Below, piece by piece: positions 47,833 through 58,169 of a DNA stretch of 64,000 nt. How positions within the stretch are numbered: position 1 is the stretch's first letter; the number at the start of each line of letters is the position of its first letter. The DNA lies in contig NZ_QJSU01000002.1 in NCBI RefSeq assembly GCF_003217155.1, positions 62,001 to 126,000 on the forward strand. Direction: 5' to 3'. The notes below the pieces were generated by a model, which did not search any database, was not told where the DNA came from, and was given only the letters and a program-made list of their open reading frames with translations. A program made the translations under genes and the position numbers. This DNA is from Psychrobacter fozii (GTDB lineage Bacteria; Pseudomonadota; Gammaproteobacteria; Pseudomonadales; Moraxellaceae).

Positions 47833-49062
47833 ATGTCCACTGTTCAGTCACCGATCCAACATATCCCTGCTAAGCTAACAGATAGCATTAAGCTAGTTGA
47901 TGAAGCGCACGCAAAAACCAATCTGCTAGGAATGACGCAAGCCCAACTTGCAGAGTATTTTAAGAGCATTGGCGAAAAGCCTTTTCGCTCAACGCAGGTG
48001 GTTAGATGGATATATCAGCAGGGCGTGACAGATTTTGAGCAAATGACCAATCTGAGCAAATCATTGCGTGATAAATTATCACTCAACGCTTGTGTCATTC
48101 CGCCAAAAGTGATTCATCGTCAATATAGCGATGATGGCACGCGTAAATGGGTGTTTGAAGTCACGGGTGGCTCATTGGTTGAGACCGTTCTTATTCCTGC
48201 AGATGACAGCAAATTGAACGGCCGTAAGACGTTATGTGTGTCTTCACAAGTGGGCTGTGCGCTGGACTGTAGTTTTTGTAGTACCGGAAAGCAAGGGTTT
48301 GAGCGTGACTTAACCGCTGCTGAGATTATCGGTCAGTTGTGGGTGGCCAATGCCTCATATATGACTGACGAAAATGACAGCTTAGAAAACGTCGATCATA
48401 GCCTATGGGAAAACAACGTCACCAACGTCGTGATGATGGGCATGGGCGAACCGCTATTGAACTATAAACCAGTGGTTGGCTCAATGGAGCTGATGTTAAG
48501 CGATCATGCTTATGGGTTGTCAAAGCGTCGCGTCACATTATCGACTTCAGGCGTCGTGCCTAAGATGTATCAGCTTGCGCAAGATATCGATGTGGCATTG
48601 GCTATTTCATTACATGCGCCTAATGACGAGCTGCGTAATGAGTTGGTGCCAATTAATAAAAAGTATCCGCTAGAAGAGCTGATCGCTGCGGCAAAAAACT
48701 ATGTGTTTGACGTCAATCCACGTCACAAAAAGCACGTCACGATTGAGTATGTAATGCTTGATGGCGTCAATGACAGCAACGAGCATGCTCATCAGTTGGT
48801 GACATTATTAGAAGGGCTACCAAGTAAGATTAACTTGATTCCGTTCAATCCGTTCCCGCATGCAAACTATGACAAATCAAGCAACAACCGCATTCACGCG
48901 TTTAGCAATATACTGAGCGAAGCAGGTTTTGTTTGTACCATTCGTCAAACTCGCGGTGATGATATTGATGCTGCTTGTGGCCAATTGGTTGGACAAGTGG
49001 CAGATCGTACTAGACGCTCAGCCGCATGGCAGCAAAGTATTAAAGACCGTGAAAACGTTTAG
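47833..49062 (+). CDS. rlmN: Dual-specificity 23S rRNA/tRNA adenine C2-methyltransferase
   Basis: Radical-SAM enzyme that methylates A2503 of 23S rRNA and A37 of some tRNAs. 409 residues. The cluster motif lies in [17 protein letters not shown] (CxxxCxxC); [14 protein letters not shown] and [13 protein letters not shown] follow, and the late Cys in [17 protein letters not shown] is the methyl-transfer residue region. About 20 residues longer than E. coli RlmN at the N-terminus. Confidence 0.95.
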   Translation: MSTVQSPIQHIPAKLTDSIKLVDEAHAKTNLLGMTQAQLAEYFKSIGEKPFRSTQVVRWIYQQGVTDFEQMTNLSKSLRDKLSLNACVIPPKVIHRQYSDDGTRKWVFEVTGGSLVETVLIPADDSKLNGRKTLCVSSQVGCALDCSFCSTGKQGFERDLTAAEIIGQLWVANASYMTDENDSLENVDHSLWENNVTNVVMMGMGEPLLNYKPVVGSMELMLSDHAYGLSKRRVTLSTSGVVPKMYQLAQDIDVALAISLHAPNDELRNELVPINKKYPLEELIAAAKNYVFDVNPRHKKHVTIEYVMLDGVNDSNEHAHQLVTLLEGLPSKINLIPFNPFPHANYDKSSNNRIHAFSNILSEAGFVCTIRQTRGDDIDAACGQLVGQVADRTRRSAAWQQSIKDRENV

Positions 49063-49102
49063 TAAAGCCTTAAACGGACAAGTTTAGTATTTAACGGTCT
49101 TA

Positions 49103-49264
49103 GAGCGTGTCATCAATTAATACATTTAGTGGCCTTAAAATGGCTAAATTTTGCTAAACATCATCAGAAATTTTGTCAATATGTTCATATTAACGGCAAT
49201 TTATTTCTTGTTTATCTGCAATTTTTCTCATTTTAAGCCTCACAATCTAATTGATGACAGACCC
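49103..49264. mobile_element. Candidate 162-bp MITE with IS5-like ends
   Basis: The left end GAGCGTGTCATCAATTA and the right end read inward as GGGTCTGTCATCAATTA; 14 of 17 bases match, including 12 in a row. The similarity resumes further in, with GGCCTTAAAATGG against GGCTTAAAATGAG. Flanking TA on both sides could be the target duplication. It has no open reading frame of note. It lies between rlmN and pilW. Confidence 0.5.
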
Positions 49265-49507
49265 TAGAAGATAAGCTGTCTTTTATCTGTCGCAATGGTA
49301 ATAAAAATGTAGCAATAACAATCAGTATCGATGAGTACAGCAATTAATCACAACTAAATTGTACTTATGGGGGTTAAATCTATTAAACTGATGTTTCTTT
49401 GATCGAACGCATTGAATCACAGTTTTATGATGGCGGCTATGATGACTTCTAAAAATTCTTGTCAGTTCAAATATCAAACATTATTTTCTAAAGATGGTAA
49501 GCAGTTG

Positions 49508-50374
49508 ATGACAGCAACTTCCCAGATGACGACGTCGAAGCATATGATGCTGGCAACGGCGTTTGCAGGGGTTCTGCTGACTGGTTGCCAAAGCACATCG
49601 ACCAATGAGTTGATTAACAATACGGCTTATCAGACATCCACACGGTCCAGTGATAACCGCAAATCGGATCAACAAGAAGTCGCTCGTGTGCGCACCTCAC
49701 TTGCTGCACAATACATTCGCGAAAAAGACCTCGATACTGCCCAACGCCAACTCGAAAAAGCCTTTATTGCTGATAGCCGTTACGCGCCAGCCTATGATAT
49801 GATGGGCGTTTTGCTGCAGCAAGAGGGCAGTCAGCGCAATCTCGAAAAAGCCGATGAGTATTTCAAAAAAGCGATCTCACTCGATAAAGATTTTGAGCAA
49901 GCAAATAACAACTACGGCGTATATCTGTCACAGATGAAGCGTTATAGTGAAGCGGCTGAGCAGTTTCAGATTGCAGGTTCAGCATTGGGTTACGAAGGGC
50001 GTATTGGTGCGTTAGAAAACTTAGGGCGCACCTACTTACAGCTCGGCGACCGAAGTGCGGCTTCCAAAGCGTTTTTACGTGCGCTTGATGGCAATCGTAA
50101 TAGTATTATTGCCCATATCGAATTGGTAGATTTGCTGCTTGAGCAACAGCGTGTTCCACAGGCTCAAAGGCTTTATGATGAAACATTAGTAATTGTACAA
50201 AGACAGGGTGTTAGCCCGCGCGTACTATTACAAGGTATCAAACTTGCTGCTGCGCAAAACAATATACCGACACGTCAAAGATTAGCACAGCAACTTTTAT
50301 CCGCTTATCCATTAAGTGATGAAGCAAAAAAACTTAAGACTTGGCTTAACAATCCAGAGGCACCATGGAAATGA
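49508..50374 (+). CDS. pilW: Type IV pilus biogenesis TPR lipoprotein
   Basis: Outer-membrane lipoprotein that helps assemble the PilQ secretin (called PilF in Pseudomonas). 288 residues from ATG 49508; lipobox LLTGC gives Cys27. About six TPR-like helical repeats follow (AAQYIREKDLDTAQRQLEKA, YAPAYDMMGVLLQQEGSQ, LENLGRTYLQLGDRSAASKA). A TTG at 49412 would add an atypical 32-residue leader; ATG 49526 is also possible. It overlaps the next gene by ten bases and heads the conserved block to der. Confidence 0.88.
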   Translation: MTATSQMTTSKHMMLATAFAGVLLTGCQSTSTNELINNTAYQTSTRSSDNRKSDQQEVARVRTSLAAQYIREKDLDTAQRQLEKAFIADSRYAPAYDMMGVLLQQEGSQRNLEKADEYFKKAISLDKDFEQANNNYGVYLSQMKRYSEAAEQFQIAGSALGYEGRIGALENLGRTYLQLGDRSAASKAFLRALDGNRNSIIAHIELVDLLLEQQRVPQAQRLYDETLVIVQRQGVSPRVLLQGIKLAAAQNNIPTRQRLAQQLLSAYPLSDEAKKLKTWLNNPEAPWK

Positions 50375-51186
50375 CCACCCCATCATTAAACACTCAATCT
50401 AACGCTCAGGGATCATTTGGTGCCATGTTGCAGCAAGCCCGAAAATCTAAGCAAGTCAGTTTAGAAGAGGCGGCCGCCGAGTTATTTATTTTAAAGCGTC
50501 ATTTACAAGCGCTAGAAAATGAGAATTTTGCTGATTTACCACAAGCAACGTTTGCTCGTGGTTTTGCAATAAACTATGCCAAATTTTTAGGATTGGATGC
50601 AACCAAAGTCGCTAGCAGTTTTGATGCGGCTTATCCCACTGAGCTTAAAGCTAAATCAGTCAATAATACCAATACCCCATTGCGTCCAATGGGCACGTTG
50701 CAGCGTGATACCCGCAACCGTATTCGCTTTAACCCATTACTGATTTTGGCGGTCATCGGCGTTATTGTTTTGGCAATTTTCTTATTCCGTATGGTAAGTA
50801 ACGCCAGCAAAGAAAACAATGCAGAACCAGTACCTACAGTAGACGACGTATCTGAGATAGAACAAGCTCAAGGTGCTGCGATTGATAGCACAACTGGCGT
50901 TGGTGCGTCTGGCTCTGCATTGAACTTAGGCGGCGCTGAAGTAGGTCCGGCTGCGTTAACAGTCAAACTGACTGACACAGCGGTCATAAGTATCATTGAT
51001 GCTTCTGGTAATAGCTTAATGGATGGTGCACAAACATCAGGTGATTATCAGTTGTCAGGCACGCCGCCGTTCAGTGTGAAAATTGATAACGTCGATAATG
51101 TTAGCTTAATGCTAAACCAAGAAGCAGTTGCATTGGATACTTATGCAGCAACTGATAAGCAAGCCAGTTTTGAGCTAGCACCTTAA
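50365..51186 (+). CDS. rodZ: RodZ-like cytoskeleton/shape protein
   Basis: 273 residues. N-terminal helix-turn-helix (about 17-85; FGAMLQQARKSKQVSLEEAA, ALENENFADLPQATFARGF), a charged linker, one membrane helix (LLILAVIGVIVLAIFLFRMV), and a periplasmic C-terminal DUF4115 domain. RodZ links MreB to cell-wall synthesis. AGAGG precedes ATG 50365, inside the end of pilW. Its place between pilW and ispG is the standard one. Confidence 0.88.
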   Translation: MEMTTPSLNTQSNAQGSFGAMLQQARKSKQVSLEEAAAELFILKRHLQALENENFADLPQATFARGFAINYAKFLGLDATKVASSFDAAYPTELKAKSVNNTNTPLRPMGTLQRDTRNRIRFNPLLILAVIGVIVLAIFLFRMVSNASKENNAEPVPTVDDVSEIEQAQGAAIDSTTGVGASGSALNLGGAEVGPAALTVKLTDTAVISIIDASGNSLMDGAQTSGDYQLSGTPPFSVKIDNVDNVSLMLNQEAVALDTYAATDKQASFELAP

Positions 51187-51283
51187 TTGCCAAAACTAAC
51201 AGCTGTTTAAAGCCAATAGCTGTTCATAGTTATTATAAACACGTGTCTTCTATATTTTTTTGCTCTAATGAAAGGGTTTGTCT

Positions 51284-52399
51284 ATGTCAACGTCAGCGCC
51301 TATTAACCGTCGCCTTACCAAAAAAATATATGTCGGTGATGTCGCGATTGGTGGTGATGCGCCGATCAGTGTGCAAAGCATGACAAACACTGATACTTGT
51401 GATGTGGCAGCGACGGTCGCGCAGATCGAACGCTGTGTTGAAGCAGGCGCTGACTTGATGCGTGTCTCAACGCCCACGATGGATACCGTCAAAGCGTTTG
51501 GTGAAATTCGTAAATTGGTCAGTGTCCCATTGATTGCCGACGTGCATTTTGATCATAAGATTGCATTGGCAGTAGCCGAAGCAGGAGCGGACTGTCTACG
51601 TATCAACCCAGGTAACATCGGCAGCGATGCCAAAGTACGTGAAGTCGTCGCTTGTGCCAAACATTATAATATTCCTATTCGCATTGGTGTGAATGCTGGT
51701 TCTTTAGAAAAAGATATTCAGCGTAAATATACTGAGCCAACTGGCGCTGCCATGCTCGAATCTGCGATGCGCCATATTGATATATTAGAGCGTCTCAATT
51801 TTGATCAATATAAAGTATCGGTCAAAGCCAGCAATGTGTTTTTGACATTGGACGCTTATCGCCTTATATCGGCTCAAATCGACAACCCATTACATTTGGG
51901 CGTGACCGAAGCTGGCGTCTATCGTACTGGTGCCGTGAAGTCTGCGATTGCGTTAGGTGGCCTACTGTTAGACGGTATCGGTGACACCATTCGTATCTCT
52001 CTAGCAGCAGAGCCTGAAGAAGAAATTAAAATCGGTTTTGATATTCTAAAATCGTTAAATATTCGTTCTAATGGCGTTAATTTTATCGCTTGTCCAAGTT
52101 GCTCACGCCAAGAGTTTGACGTGATTAGAGTGATGACTGCATTAGAGTCACGCTTAGAAGATGTCCGCGAACCGATGAATTTGTCAGTGATTGGCTGTAA
52201 AGTGAATGGCCCAGGTGAGGCGAAGGAATCTGATATAGGTATCGTTGGCGCTGCACGTAAGTCACTAGTCTATCGTATGGGTGAAAAAAGCCATCTTATT
52301 GATACCAATAACTTGGTTGATGAAATAGAAAGTATGGTACGCGCTCACGCCGAAGATTTGGCCAAAAAACGTGAGAATGAGATCATTCGAGTAAAATAA
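51284..52399 (+). CDS. ispG: 4-hydroxy-3-methylbut-2-enyl diphosphate synthase
   Basis: Reduces MEcPP to HMBPP in the MEP isoprenoid pathway, using a [4Fe-4S] cluster. 371 residues. [16 protein letters not shown] at the start; cluster cysteines in [11 protein letters not shown] and [25 protein letters not shown] lies seven bases before ATG 51284, so this start is preferred to TTG 51278. Confidence 0.96.
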   Translation: MSTSAPINRRLTKKIYVGDVAIGGDAPISVQSMTNTDTCDVAATVAQIERCVEAGADLMRVSTPTMDTVKAFGEIRKLVSVPLIADVHFDHKIALAVAEAGADCLRINPGNIGSDAKVREVVACAKHYNIPIRIGVNAGSLEKDIQRKYTEPTGAAMLESAMRHIDILERLNFDQYKVSVKASNVFLTLDAYRLISAQIDNPLHLGVTEAGVYRTGAVKSAIALGGLLLDGIGDTIRISLAAEPEEEIKIGFDILKSLNIRSNGVNFIACPSCSRQEFDVIRVMTALESRLEDVREPMNLSVIGCKVNGPGEAKESDIGIVGAARKSLVYRMGEKSHLIDTNNLVDEIESMVRAHAEDLAKKRENEIIRVK

Positions 52400-52464
52400 C
52401 ACGCCACTGTTAGTAAAAAAATTATAGATATACTTGTTAAAAATTTTAAGGATACGACCGTACC

Positions 52465-53754
52465 ATGATTAAAGCTATCAAAGGGTTCAATGATATTTTG
52501 CCTGACCAGTCCGCAAAATGGTTACATTTAGAGGCAATACTGGCTGACGTTTTGGGCAGATACGGCTATGAGCATATTCGTTTGCCAATCGTTGAGCAAA
52601 CCGATTTATTTGCACGTGCTATCGGTGGCGCAACAGACATCGTCGAAAAAGAGATGTATAGCTTTACTGATAAATCTGATCCACCAACGCCATTGGCATT
52701 ACGTCCTGAAGGTACCGCTGGTGCAGTACGTGCAGTGATTGAGCACAACCTACTGCGCGGTGATACACCCAAATTATGGTATATCGGTCCGATGTTCCGC
52801 TATGAGCGTCCACAAAAAGGCCGTTATCGTCAGTTTCATCAGTTGGGTGTCGAAAGCTTCGGTAGTGCATTGCCAGATGCTGATGCGGAATTGATTGCGA
52901 TGACCCATTTAATGTGGCAAGAGTTGGGTCTAAAAGACGAGATGCATTTGCAGCTGAATAGTCTGGGAGAGCTTGATGAGCGTTACGCTTATCGCGAAGC
53001 GCTCGTGGCTTATTTGACGGATAAAAAAGATCAGCTCGATGAAGACAGCAAGCGCCGCTTGACGACCAATCCGCTACGCATTCTAGACAGTAAAGAAGCG
53101 AGCACCCAAGCCGTATTGGCAGACGCGCCAAAGTTGGCTGAGTTTTTGGGTGCAGAAAGCATGGCGCACTTCGAGCAAGTACAAGCGTATCTGACGACAC
53201 TTGGTATCAAATTCGAGATTAATCCGCATCTGGTACGTGGACTTGATTATTATAATAAGACTGTTTTTGAATGGGTGACAGACAAGCTTGGTAGTCAGGC
53301 TACTGTGTGTGCTGGCGGCCGTTATGATGGTTTGATCGGACAGCTGAAGTCAATCGGTACCGATGCCAATAAGCCAGTAAAATCTGAGCCTGGTGTAGGC
53401 TTTGCGATGGGGCTTGAGCGTCTATTATTATTGATGGAAGCGGTCGCACCGATTGCTGATATACCTGCTTGTGATGTATTCGTAGTTGCTCATCCAGAGG
53501 TCTATAGTGCTGGTATTGGCTATGCACAAAACTTGCGTTACAGTCGTCCAGATGTACGGGTCAAAATGGCAAGTGCAACCAGTCTAAAAGCGCAAATGAA
53601 AAAAGCGGATAAGTCAGGTGCTGCATTGACGGTTATTATTGCTCAGCAAGAATTGGACGATGATACCATTAGTGTGAAAGATATGCAGACGGGTGAACAA
53701 CAGACGGTTGCGACAGATTGGTTGTCGAATAAAGACAATTTTTCTCGTAACTGA
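52465..53754 (+). CDS. hisS: Histidyl-tRNA synthetase
   Basis: Class II aminoacyl-tRNA synthetase, 429 residues. [15 protein letters not shown] at the start; motif 2 in [20 protein letters not shown] and [20 protein letters not shown]; histidine-specific [15 protein letters not shown] and [12 protein letters not shown]; motif 3 [14 protein letters not shown]; then the anticodon-binding domain. Unlike HisZ at 43632 all catalytic motifs are present. Confidence 0.97.
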   Translation: MIKAIKGFNDILPDQSAKWLHLEAILADVLGRYGYEHIRLPIVEQTDLFARAIGGATDIVEKEMYSFTDKSDPPTPLALRPEGTAGAVRAVIEHNLLRGDTPKLWYIGPMFRYERPQKGRYRQFHQLGVESFGSALPDADAELIAMTHLMWQELGLKDEMHLQLNSLGELDERYAYREALVAYLTDKKDQLDEDSKRRLTTNPLRILDSKEASTQAVLADAPKLAEFLGAESMAHFEQVQAYLTTLGIKFEINPHLVRGLDYYNKTVFEWVTDKLGSQATVCAGGRYDGLIGQLKSIGTDANKPVKSEPGVGFAMGLERLLLLMEAVAPIADIPACDVFVVAHPEVYSAGIGYAQNLRYSRPDVRVKMASATSLKAQMKKADKSGAALTVIIAQQELDDDTISVKDMQTGEQQTVATDWLSNKDNFSRN

Positions 53755-53817
53755 TCGGTTTCGGTTTCCTTAGTTTTAGCATCAGCAATTTAATATAAAT
53801 TTATCAGGTAAATAGAT

Positions 53818-54615
53818 ATGGCTCTGACACCCAATTCGCCGAATGCAGACAACTCAATGCAAGCGTTAAAGCAATATGGCAGCTACATTGTCACTGCGAT
53901 TTTATTGGCATTGGCAGCCTATTTTGGTTGGACGTACTGGCAGGATAATCATGCACGGGTAGATACTGTAGCTGCTGATAGTTATGCCGATATTCAGCGG
54001 TTGAATGAAGAAGTCAGTCTGTCCTCACAAAACCCTGATTTAGAAGCAGAGGCACAAGCAGCGCTCGAACAGAGCCGTACGCAATTGAGCAGCGATATTG
54101 ATACGTTGGTAAGTACACATGGTGAGTCAGTCTATGCATGGCAAGCATTGATGATTAAAGCTCGTCATGAAGTTGATAACGACGATTTCGCGGCTGCTAC
54201 AGAGACTTTTAAAAAAGCACTGGCAATCGACTTGGGTGATGCAGGCTTAGAGGCTATTACTCGTTTGCGTTATGCGAAGACGTTGTTAGCGACAGGTGAT
54301 ACAGATGCTGCATTGGCAGAAGCTAAAAATGACATGCCAAGCTCTTTTGAAGCCAGTCAGCAAGAACTACTAGGTGATATCTACTTAGCACAAGACAATA
54401 AAGAATCAGCAGTTAAATCGTACAACAATGCTTGGGAGCTGTTACGTAGTCGTCAAGAAACGCGTGCAGTATTGGCGTTAAAGATGGAAAGTTTGGGTAC
54501 GGTACCTGAGCCTATCGAAGACCAAGCCAGTCTTATTCAAGAGTCAAATGCTGCTGTTCAATTACCAGTGGCGGCTGACTCTGCAGAAGCTCCTGCTGCT
54601 GAGGTTACGCAATAG
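53818..54615 (+). CDS. yfgM: YfgM-like ancillary SecYEG translocon protein
   Basis: 265 residues. A short cytoplasmic N-terminus, one membrane helix (YIVTAILLALAAYFGWTYW, about 22-40), and a periplasmic TPR-like region. The C-terminal 30 residues are Ala/Glu-rich. In E. coli YfgM binds SecYEG and periplasmic chaperones. Location between hisS and bamB is the conserved one. Confidence 0.88.
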   Translation: MALTPNSPNADNSMQALKQYGSYIVTAILLALAAYFGWTYWQDNHARVDTVAADSYADIQRLNEEVSLSSQNPDLEAEAQAALEQSRTQLSSDIDTLVSTHGESVYAWQALMIKARHEVDNDDFAAATETFKKALAIDLGDAGLEAITRLRYAKTLLATGDTDAALAEAKNDMPSSFEASQQELLGDIYLAQDNKESAVKSYNNAWELLRSRQETRAVLALKMESLGTVPEPIEDQASLIQESNAAVQLPVAADSAEAPAAEVTQ

Positions 54616-54870
54616 TCGTATCGTCGTAAATATTATTGACTAATAATGGCACTTGTATTCTACTTAGCACTTGATAATAGCTAACTGACAGTCAGTACCT
54701 AACATTGTTCCATATACCAGTTCCATATACTAAATGGCGCAGTAAATCAGCAGCACATTAAGACACAGGGCGCTGATTTGACGTGCTTTGCTAATACTAT
54801 TCGTTGACTAGTTATTTATCGATAGCTAATTTGCTTATTAATAATAATTTATTTGTAGTGAGAACTTATA

Positions 54871-56079
54871 ATGACTCAATCTATTCGCTCTAGCAAAACC
54901 TCAAAAGCTAAAACCATCAAAACGACGGTTATGCATGTGGCCGTACTGGCAGTAATGAGCACTGCGGTGATTGGGTGTAATCGCGGTATCAAGCCCGTTG
55001 TCAATGATCCGGTAAAGCTAGTACAGATTGCTCAGCCTATTAGTGTACTACAACCTGTTTTTAGTACGGATGTCGGTAATAAAAAAGCCAGTAAAAAAGA
55101 TCCACTAGATTTGCAGGTTGGTTATACCAATGAACAAATCGTTACTGCATCACGCGGTGGTGAATTGACTGGTTTTAATAATACTGGTGAGCGTCTATGG
55201 TCAGTGAATGTTGACGAACAAATCACCGGTGGTGTCGCTTTAGATGCATTGAGCCAAACCGCGATTATTAGCACGCGCAGTGGTAAAATAATGGCGTTTG
55301 ATAGTGCCACTGGTGAAAAACGCTGGCAGCAACAGCTATCAGGGTCAGTTTTGACACCAGCGCTCATTACCAATAATCGTGTCGTTTTATCAGCAAACAA
55401 CGGCTTTTTACATGGCTTATCACTACAAACTGGACAGTCTGTATGGCAGTTTGCCACACAAGTACCCGCTATCAGTGTGCGTGGCAGTGCTTCACCAACG
55501 TTATTAGATAGCAAGACGGCATTATTGGCCACGGCCGATGGACGTTTGCATGCAGTGACAGCGGATAATGGCTTGCCACAGTGGTCAAGACGCGTTGGCG
55601 TTGGTGCTGGCAGCAGTGAAGTTGAGCGCATGAGTGATGTTGATGGCGCGCCTATCGTTGATAAAAATCAGATGTTCGCCATTAGTTATAGTGGTCAATT
55701 ATTAGGTATTGATTTGGCATCGCGCCAAGTGATGTTCGTCAATGAACAAGCCAGCTTAAAAGCGCTTGCTGTCAACACTCAGCAAGTCATTGCGACTGGT
55801 TTAGATGGTAAGGTTGTGGCTTACGATCGCAATACTGGTGCAGTATTGTGGGAAAGTGAAGAGTTGGCTTATCGTCATTTGACCAATCCTGTGATGATTG
55901 GCAACTATATTGCAGTTGGTGACTTAGACGGTGTGGTGCATTTATTTGACCCTGCTAGTGGTAAAATCGTCAGCCGCGTAGAAACCAAAGGTGCGTTAAA
56001 CAGCTTGCAGGTACAAGGCAGTCGTTTGATGACTCAAAGTACCTCAGGACAAGTCGAAATCTGGCAGTTGGCACGCTAA
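54871..56079 (+). CDS. bamB: Outer membrane protein assembly factor BamB
   Basis: Lipoprotein of the BAM complex that supports beta-barrel insertion. 402 residues; lipobox AVIGC gives Cys36. The rest is an eight-bladed beta-propeller of PQQ-like repeats, for example GERLWSVNVDEQITGGVALD, TGEKRWQQQLSGSVLTPALI and TGAVLWESEELAYRHLTNPV. About 250 bases with no gene separate it from yfgM, so it may also have its own promoter. Confidence 0.93.
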   Translation: MTQSIRSSKTSKAKTIKTTVMHVAVLAVMSTAVIGCNRGIKPVVNDPVKLVQIAQPISVLQPVFSTDVGNKKASKKDPLDLQVGYTNEQIVTASRGGELTGFNNTGERLWSVNVDEQITGGVALDALSQTAIISTRSGKIMAFDSATGEKRWQQQLSGSVLTPALITNNRVVLSANNGFLHGLSLQTGQSVWQFATQVPAISVRGSASPTLLDSKTALLATADGRLHAVTADNGLPQWSRRVGVGAGSSEVERMSDVDGAPIVDKNQMFAISYSGQLLGIDLASRQVMFVNEQASLKALAVNTQQVIATGLDGKVVAYDRNTGAVLWESEELAYRHLTNPVMIGNYIAVGDLDGVVHLFDPASGKIVSRVETKGALNSLQVQGSRLMTQSTSGQVEIWQLAR

Positions 56080-56120
56080 GATATTGATTGATAAGCATTA
56101 AATTAAATAATATGTTTTAA

Positions 56121-56227
56121 TATAGTTGATTCAGTTTAAAAGAGAGATAAGGCAACCGAGTGCAGATGTATATCTGATACTTCAAGCGAGGTTAACGCTA
56201 TCACTCTTTTATAGAGGATTGACTATA
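56121..56227. repeat. Dispersed 107-bp repeat, TATAG-ended subfamily
   Basis: Starts TATAGTTGATTCAGTTTAAA and ends CTTTTATAGAGGATTGACTATA. Near-identical to 44993-45099, with about ten differences by eye. Lies between bamB and der. Confidence 0.8.
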
Positions 56228-56560
56228 GTGCTATTATGCAATTTGATTGACCATGATATTATAAAATACAAACGCTGCTTAGTCAGCGTTTAGTGCCTTG
56301 TGTAAATGACTTGTTTAAACACAGGCTTTCGCGTACTCTATGCGACCGATACGCCATAGGCGTTATCTATATATATTGTTTATACAACATGTAGTCCCCC
56401 TTATATAGCATGCATTAATTGCAAAATAGTTAATTCTTGTTTTTGCTATCGTTTTATTATTTATTTTAATTTACGGTCAAGTGCGGTAAGTTCGCTGTTA
56501 TGTTTTGGTTATCAGAATAACTGTACTGTCCGTCATTTTGCCTTTCACTGAGAGTAATCC
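56228..56560. other. Intergenic region before der
   Basis: 333 bases without a gene. A short imperfect hairpin (AAACGCTGCTTAGTCAGCGTTTA) at about 56269-56292 may end bamB transcription; otherwise AT-rich and probably contains the der promoter. Confidence 0.4.
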
Positions 56561-57985
56561 ATGAGTATCAAGCCTGTGGTCGCCTTAATTGGTCGTCCAA
56601 ACGTCGGTAAATCCACCTTATTTAATCAGTTCACAAAAAGTCGGCAGGCATTGGTTGCTGATTTATCAGGACTGACTCGTGACCGTCAATACGGTGATGC
56701 TACTTATGAAGACAAGTCTTTCATTGTTGTAGACACTGGTGGTATCGGTGAGGCGGATGATGGTAGCGGTAACATTGATGATTATATGTCTGAACAGTCG
56801 CATACTGCAATTCACGAAGCCGATATCATTGTATTCGTCGTTGATGCTCGTGCTGGTATGATTGGTGCCGACGCTGAGATTGGTAAGTTTTTGCACACAC
56901 TTGGCAAGCCAGTATATGTTGTCGCCAACAAAGTCGATGGCGTCCATGATGCTGCGCCTGCAGAATTCTATGCATTAGGATTGGGCGAGCCGTACCCAAT
57001 GGCTGCCAGTCATGGTCGCGGTGTTGGTAATTTGCTTGAAGTATTGACAGCGGATATGCCTGAGCAAGATAACATTGTAGAGCCAAGAGGTTTGAAGCTT
57101 GCTATTATTGGTCGTCCAAATGTTGGTAAATCAACGCTAGTGAACCGTCTATTAGGTGAAGATCGAGTGGTGGTTTTCGATATGCCTGGTACTACACGCG
57201 ACAGTATTTACATTCCTTATAAGCGTGAAGGTAAAGACTACGTATTGATTGATACCGCTGGTGTACGCCGCCGCGGTAAAATCGATGAAAAAGTAGAGAA
57301 ATTCTCTGTCATCAAAACCTTGCAAGCAATCGAAGATTCTAACGTCACCGTCATTGTAATTGATGCCCACGAAGGTATCGTCGATCAAGATTTGCATATG
57401 ATTGGTTATGCACTGGATGCGGGTCGTGCATTGGTAGTGGCGATTAATAAATGGGATGGTCTGACTCAAGATCAAAGAGACTATATTAAAATTGAGATGG
57501 ATCGTCGTTTCAACTTTATCCCTTATGTGAAAATTCATTTGATATCGGCGCTGCATGGTACTGGTGTGGGTAATTTATATCCGTCTATCTTACGCGCTTA
57601 TAAATCATCTATGTTTGAAGTATCAACCAACCGTTTGACTCAGATTTTGCAGGATGCCGTAACTGCAAACCCACCACCAACCGTGTCTGGTCGTCGCATT
57701 AAATTACGCTATGCACATATTGGTGGTCACAACCCACCAGTGATTGTTATTCATGGTAACCAGACCAGCTCATTACCTAAGAGCTATCAGCGCTATCTTG
57801 AAAACCAGTTCCGTCAGGTATTCAAGCTCGAAGGTACGCCGCTTAATGTCATTCTTAAACAAAATGACAATCCATATGCGAACAAGAGTGATACTCCTAC
57901 CAAAGCGAAAGAACAGCAGTTGCGTCAACGTGAACGCAACCGAGCACAAAAATTTACCACCAAAGATAAAAAACCTCGTAAATAG
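56561..57985 (+). CDS. der: Ribosome-associated GTPase Der (EngA)
   Basis: Double-GTPase for 50S subunit maturation. 474 residues. First G domain [14 protein letters not shown] with G3 DTGGI and G4 NKVDG; second G domain [14 protein letters not shown] with G3 DTAGV and G4 NKWDG; a KH-like C-terminal domain ([18 protein letters not shown]) and a basic tail. Normal length; closes the pilW-to-der block. Confidence 0.97.
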   Translation: MSIKPVVALIGRPNVGKSTLFNQFTKSRQALVADLSGLTRDRQYGDATYEDKSFIVVDTGGIGEADDGSGNIDDYMSEQSHTAIHEADIIVFVVDARAGMIGADAEIGKFLHTLGKPVYVVANKVDGVHDAAPAEFYALGLGEPYPMAASHGRGVGNLLEVLTADMPEQDNIVEPRGLKLAIIGRPNVGKSTLVNRLLGEDRVVVFDMPGTTRDSIYIPYKREGKDYVLIDTAGVRRRGKIDEKVEKFSVIKTLQAIEDSNVTVIVIDAHEGIVDQDLHMIGYALDAGRALVVAINKWDGLTQDQRDYIKIEMDRRFNFIPYVKIHLISALHGTGVGNLYPSILRAYKSSMFEVSTNRLTQILQDAVTANPPPTVSGRRIKLRYAHIGGHNPPVIVIHGNQTSSLPKSYQRYLENQFRQVFKLEGTPLNVILKQNDNPYANKSDTPTKAKEQQLRQRERNRAQKFTTKDKKPRK

Positions 57986-58010
57986 ATAAGACAGTTGACT
58001 CATTCACTAC

Positions 58011-58042
58011 TACTTTATCGTGCCATAGAGCACGATAAAGTA
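58011..58042 (+). terminator. Strong hairpin after der
   Basis: Perfect 13-bp arms TACTTTATCGTGC and GCACGATAAAGTA with a 6-base loop, 25 bases after the der stop. There is no T-run, so it may stabilise the mRNA end rather than terminate transcription on its own. Confidence 0.5.
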
Positions 58043-58169
58043 AGCTGTACGCTACTGTATCTGTGGTTGCTTTAGCTGTCATGAAGAGTGAGTATCTATC
58101 AGTTTCACCTATCACACCTTCCTAGTAGCTGTAGTATAAATCAATGTTATCTTAACTTAGTTGAGTGAT

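Noticed and set aside
52664..53200. 178-codon antisense frame within hisS
   Set aside because: A shadow of hisS; composition and content do not resemble a protein family.
55122..55631. 169-codon antisense frame within bamB
   Set aside because: Lies inside bamB; Cys- and Pro-rich content typical of a reverse-strand shadow.
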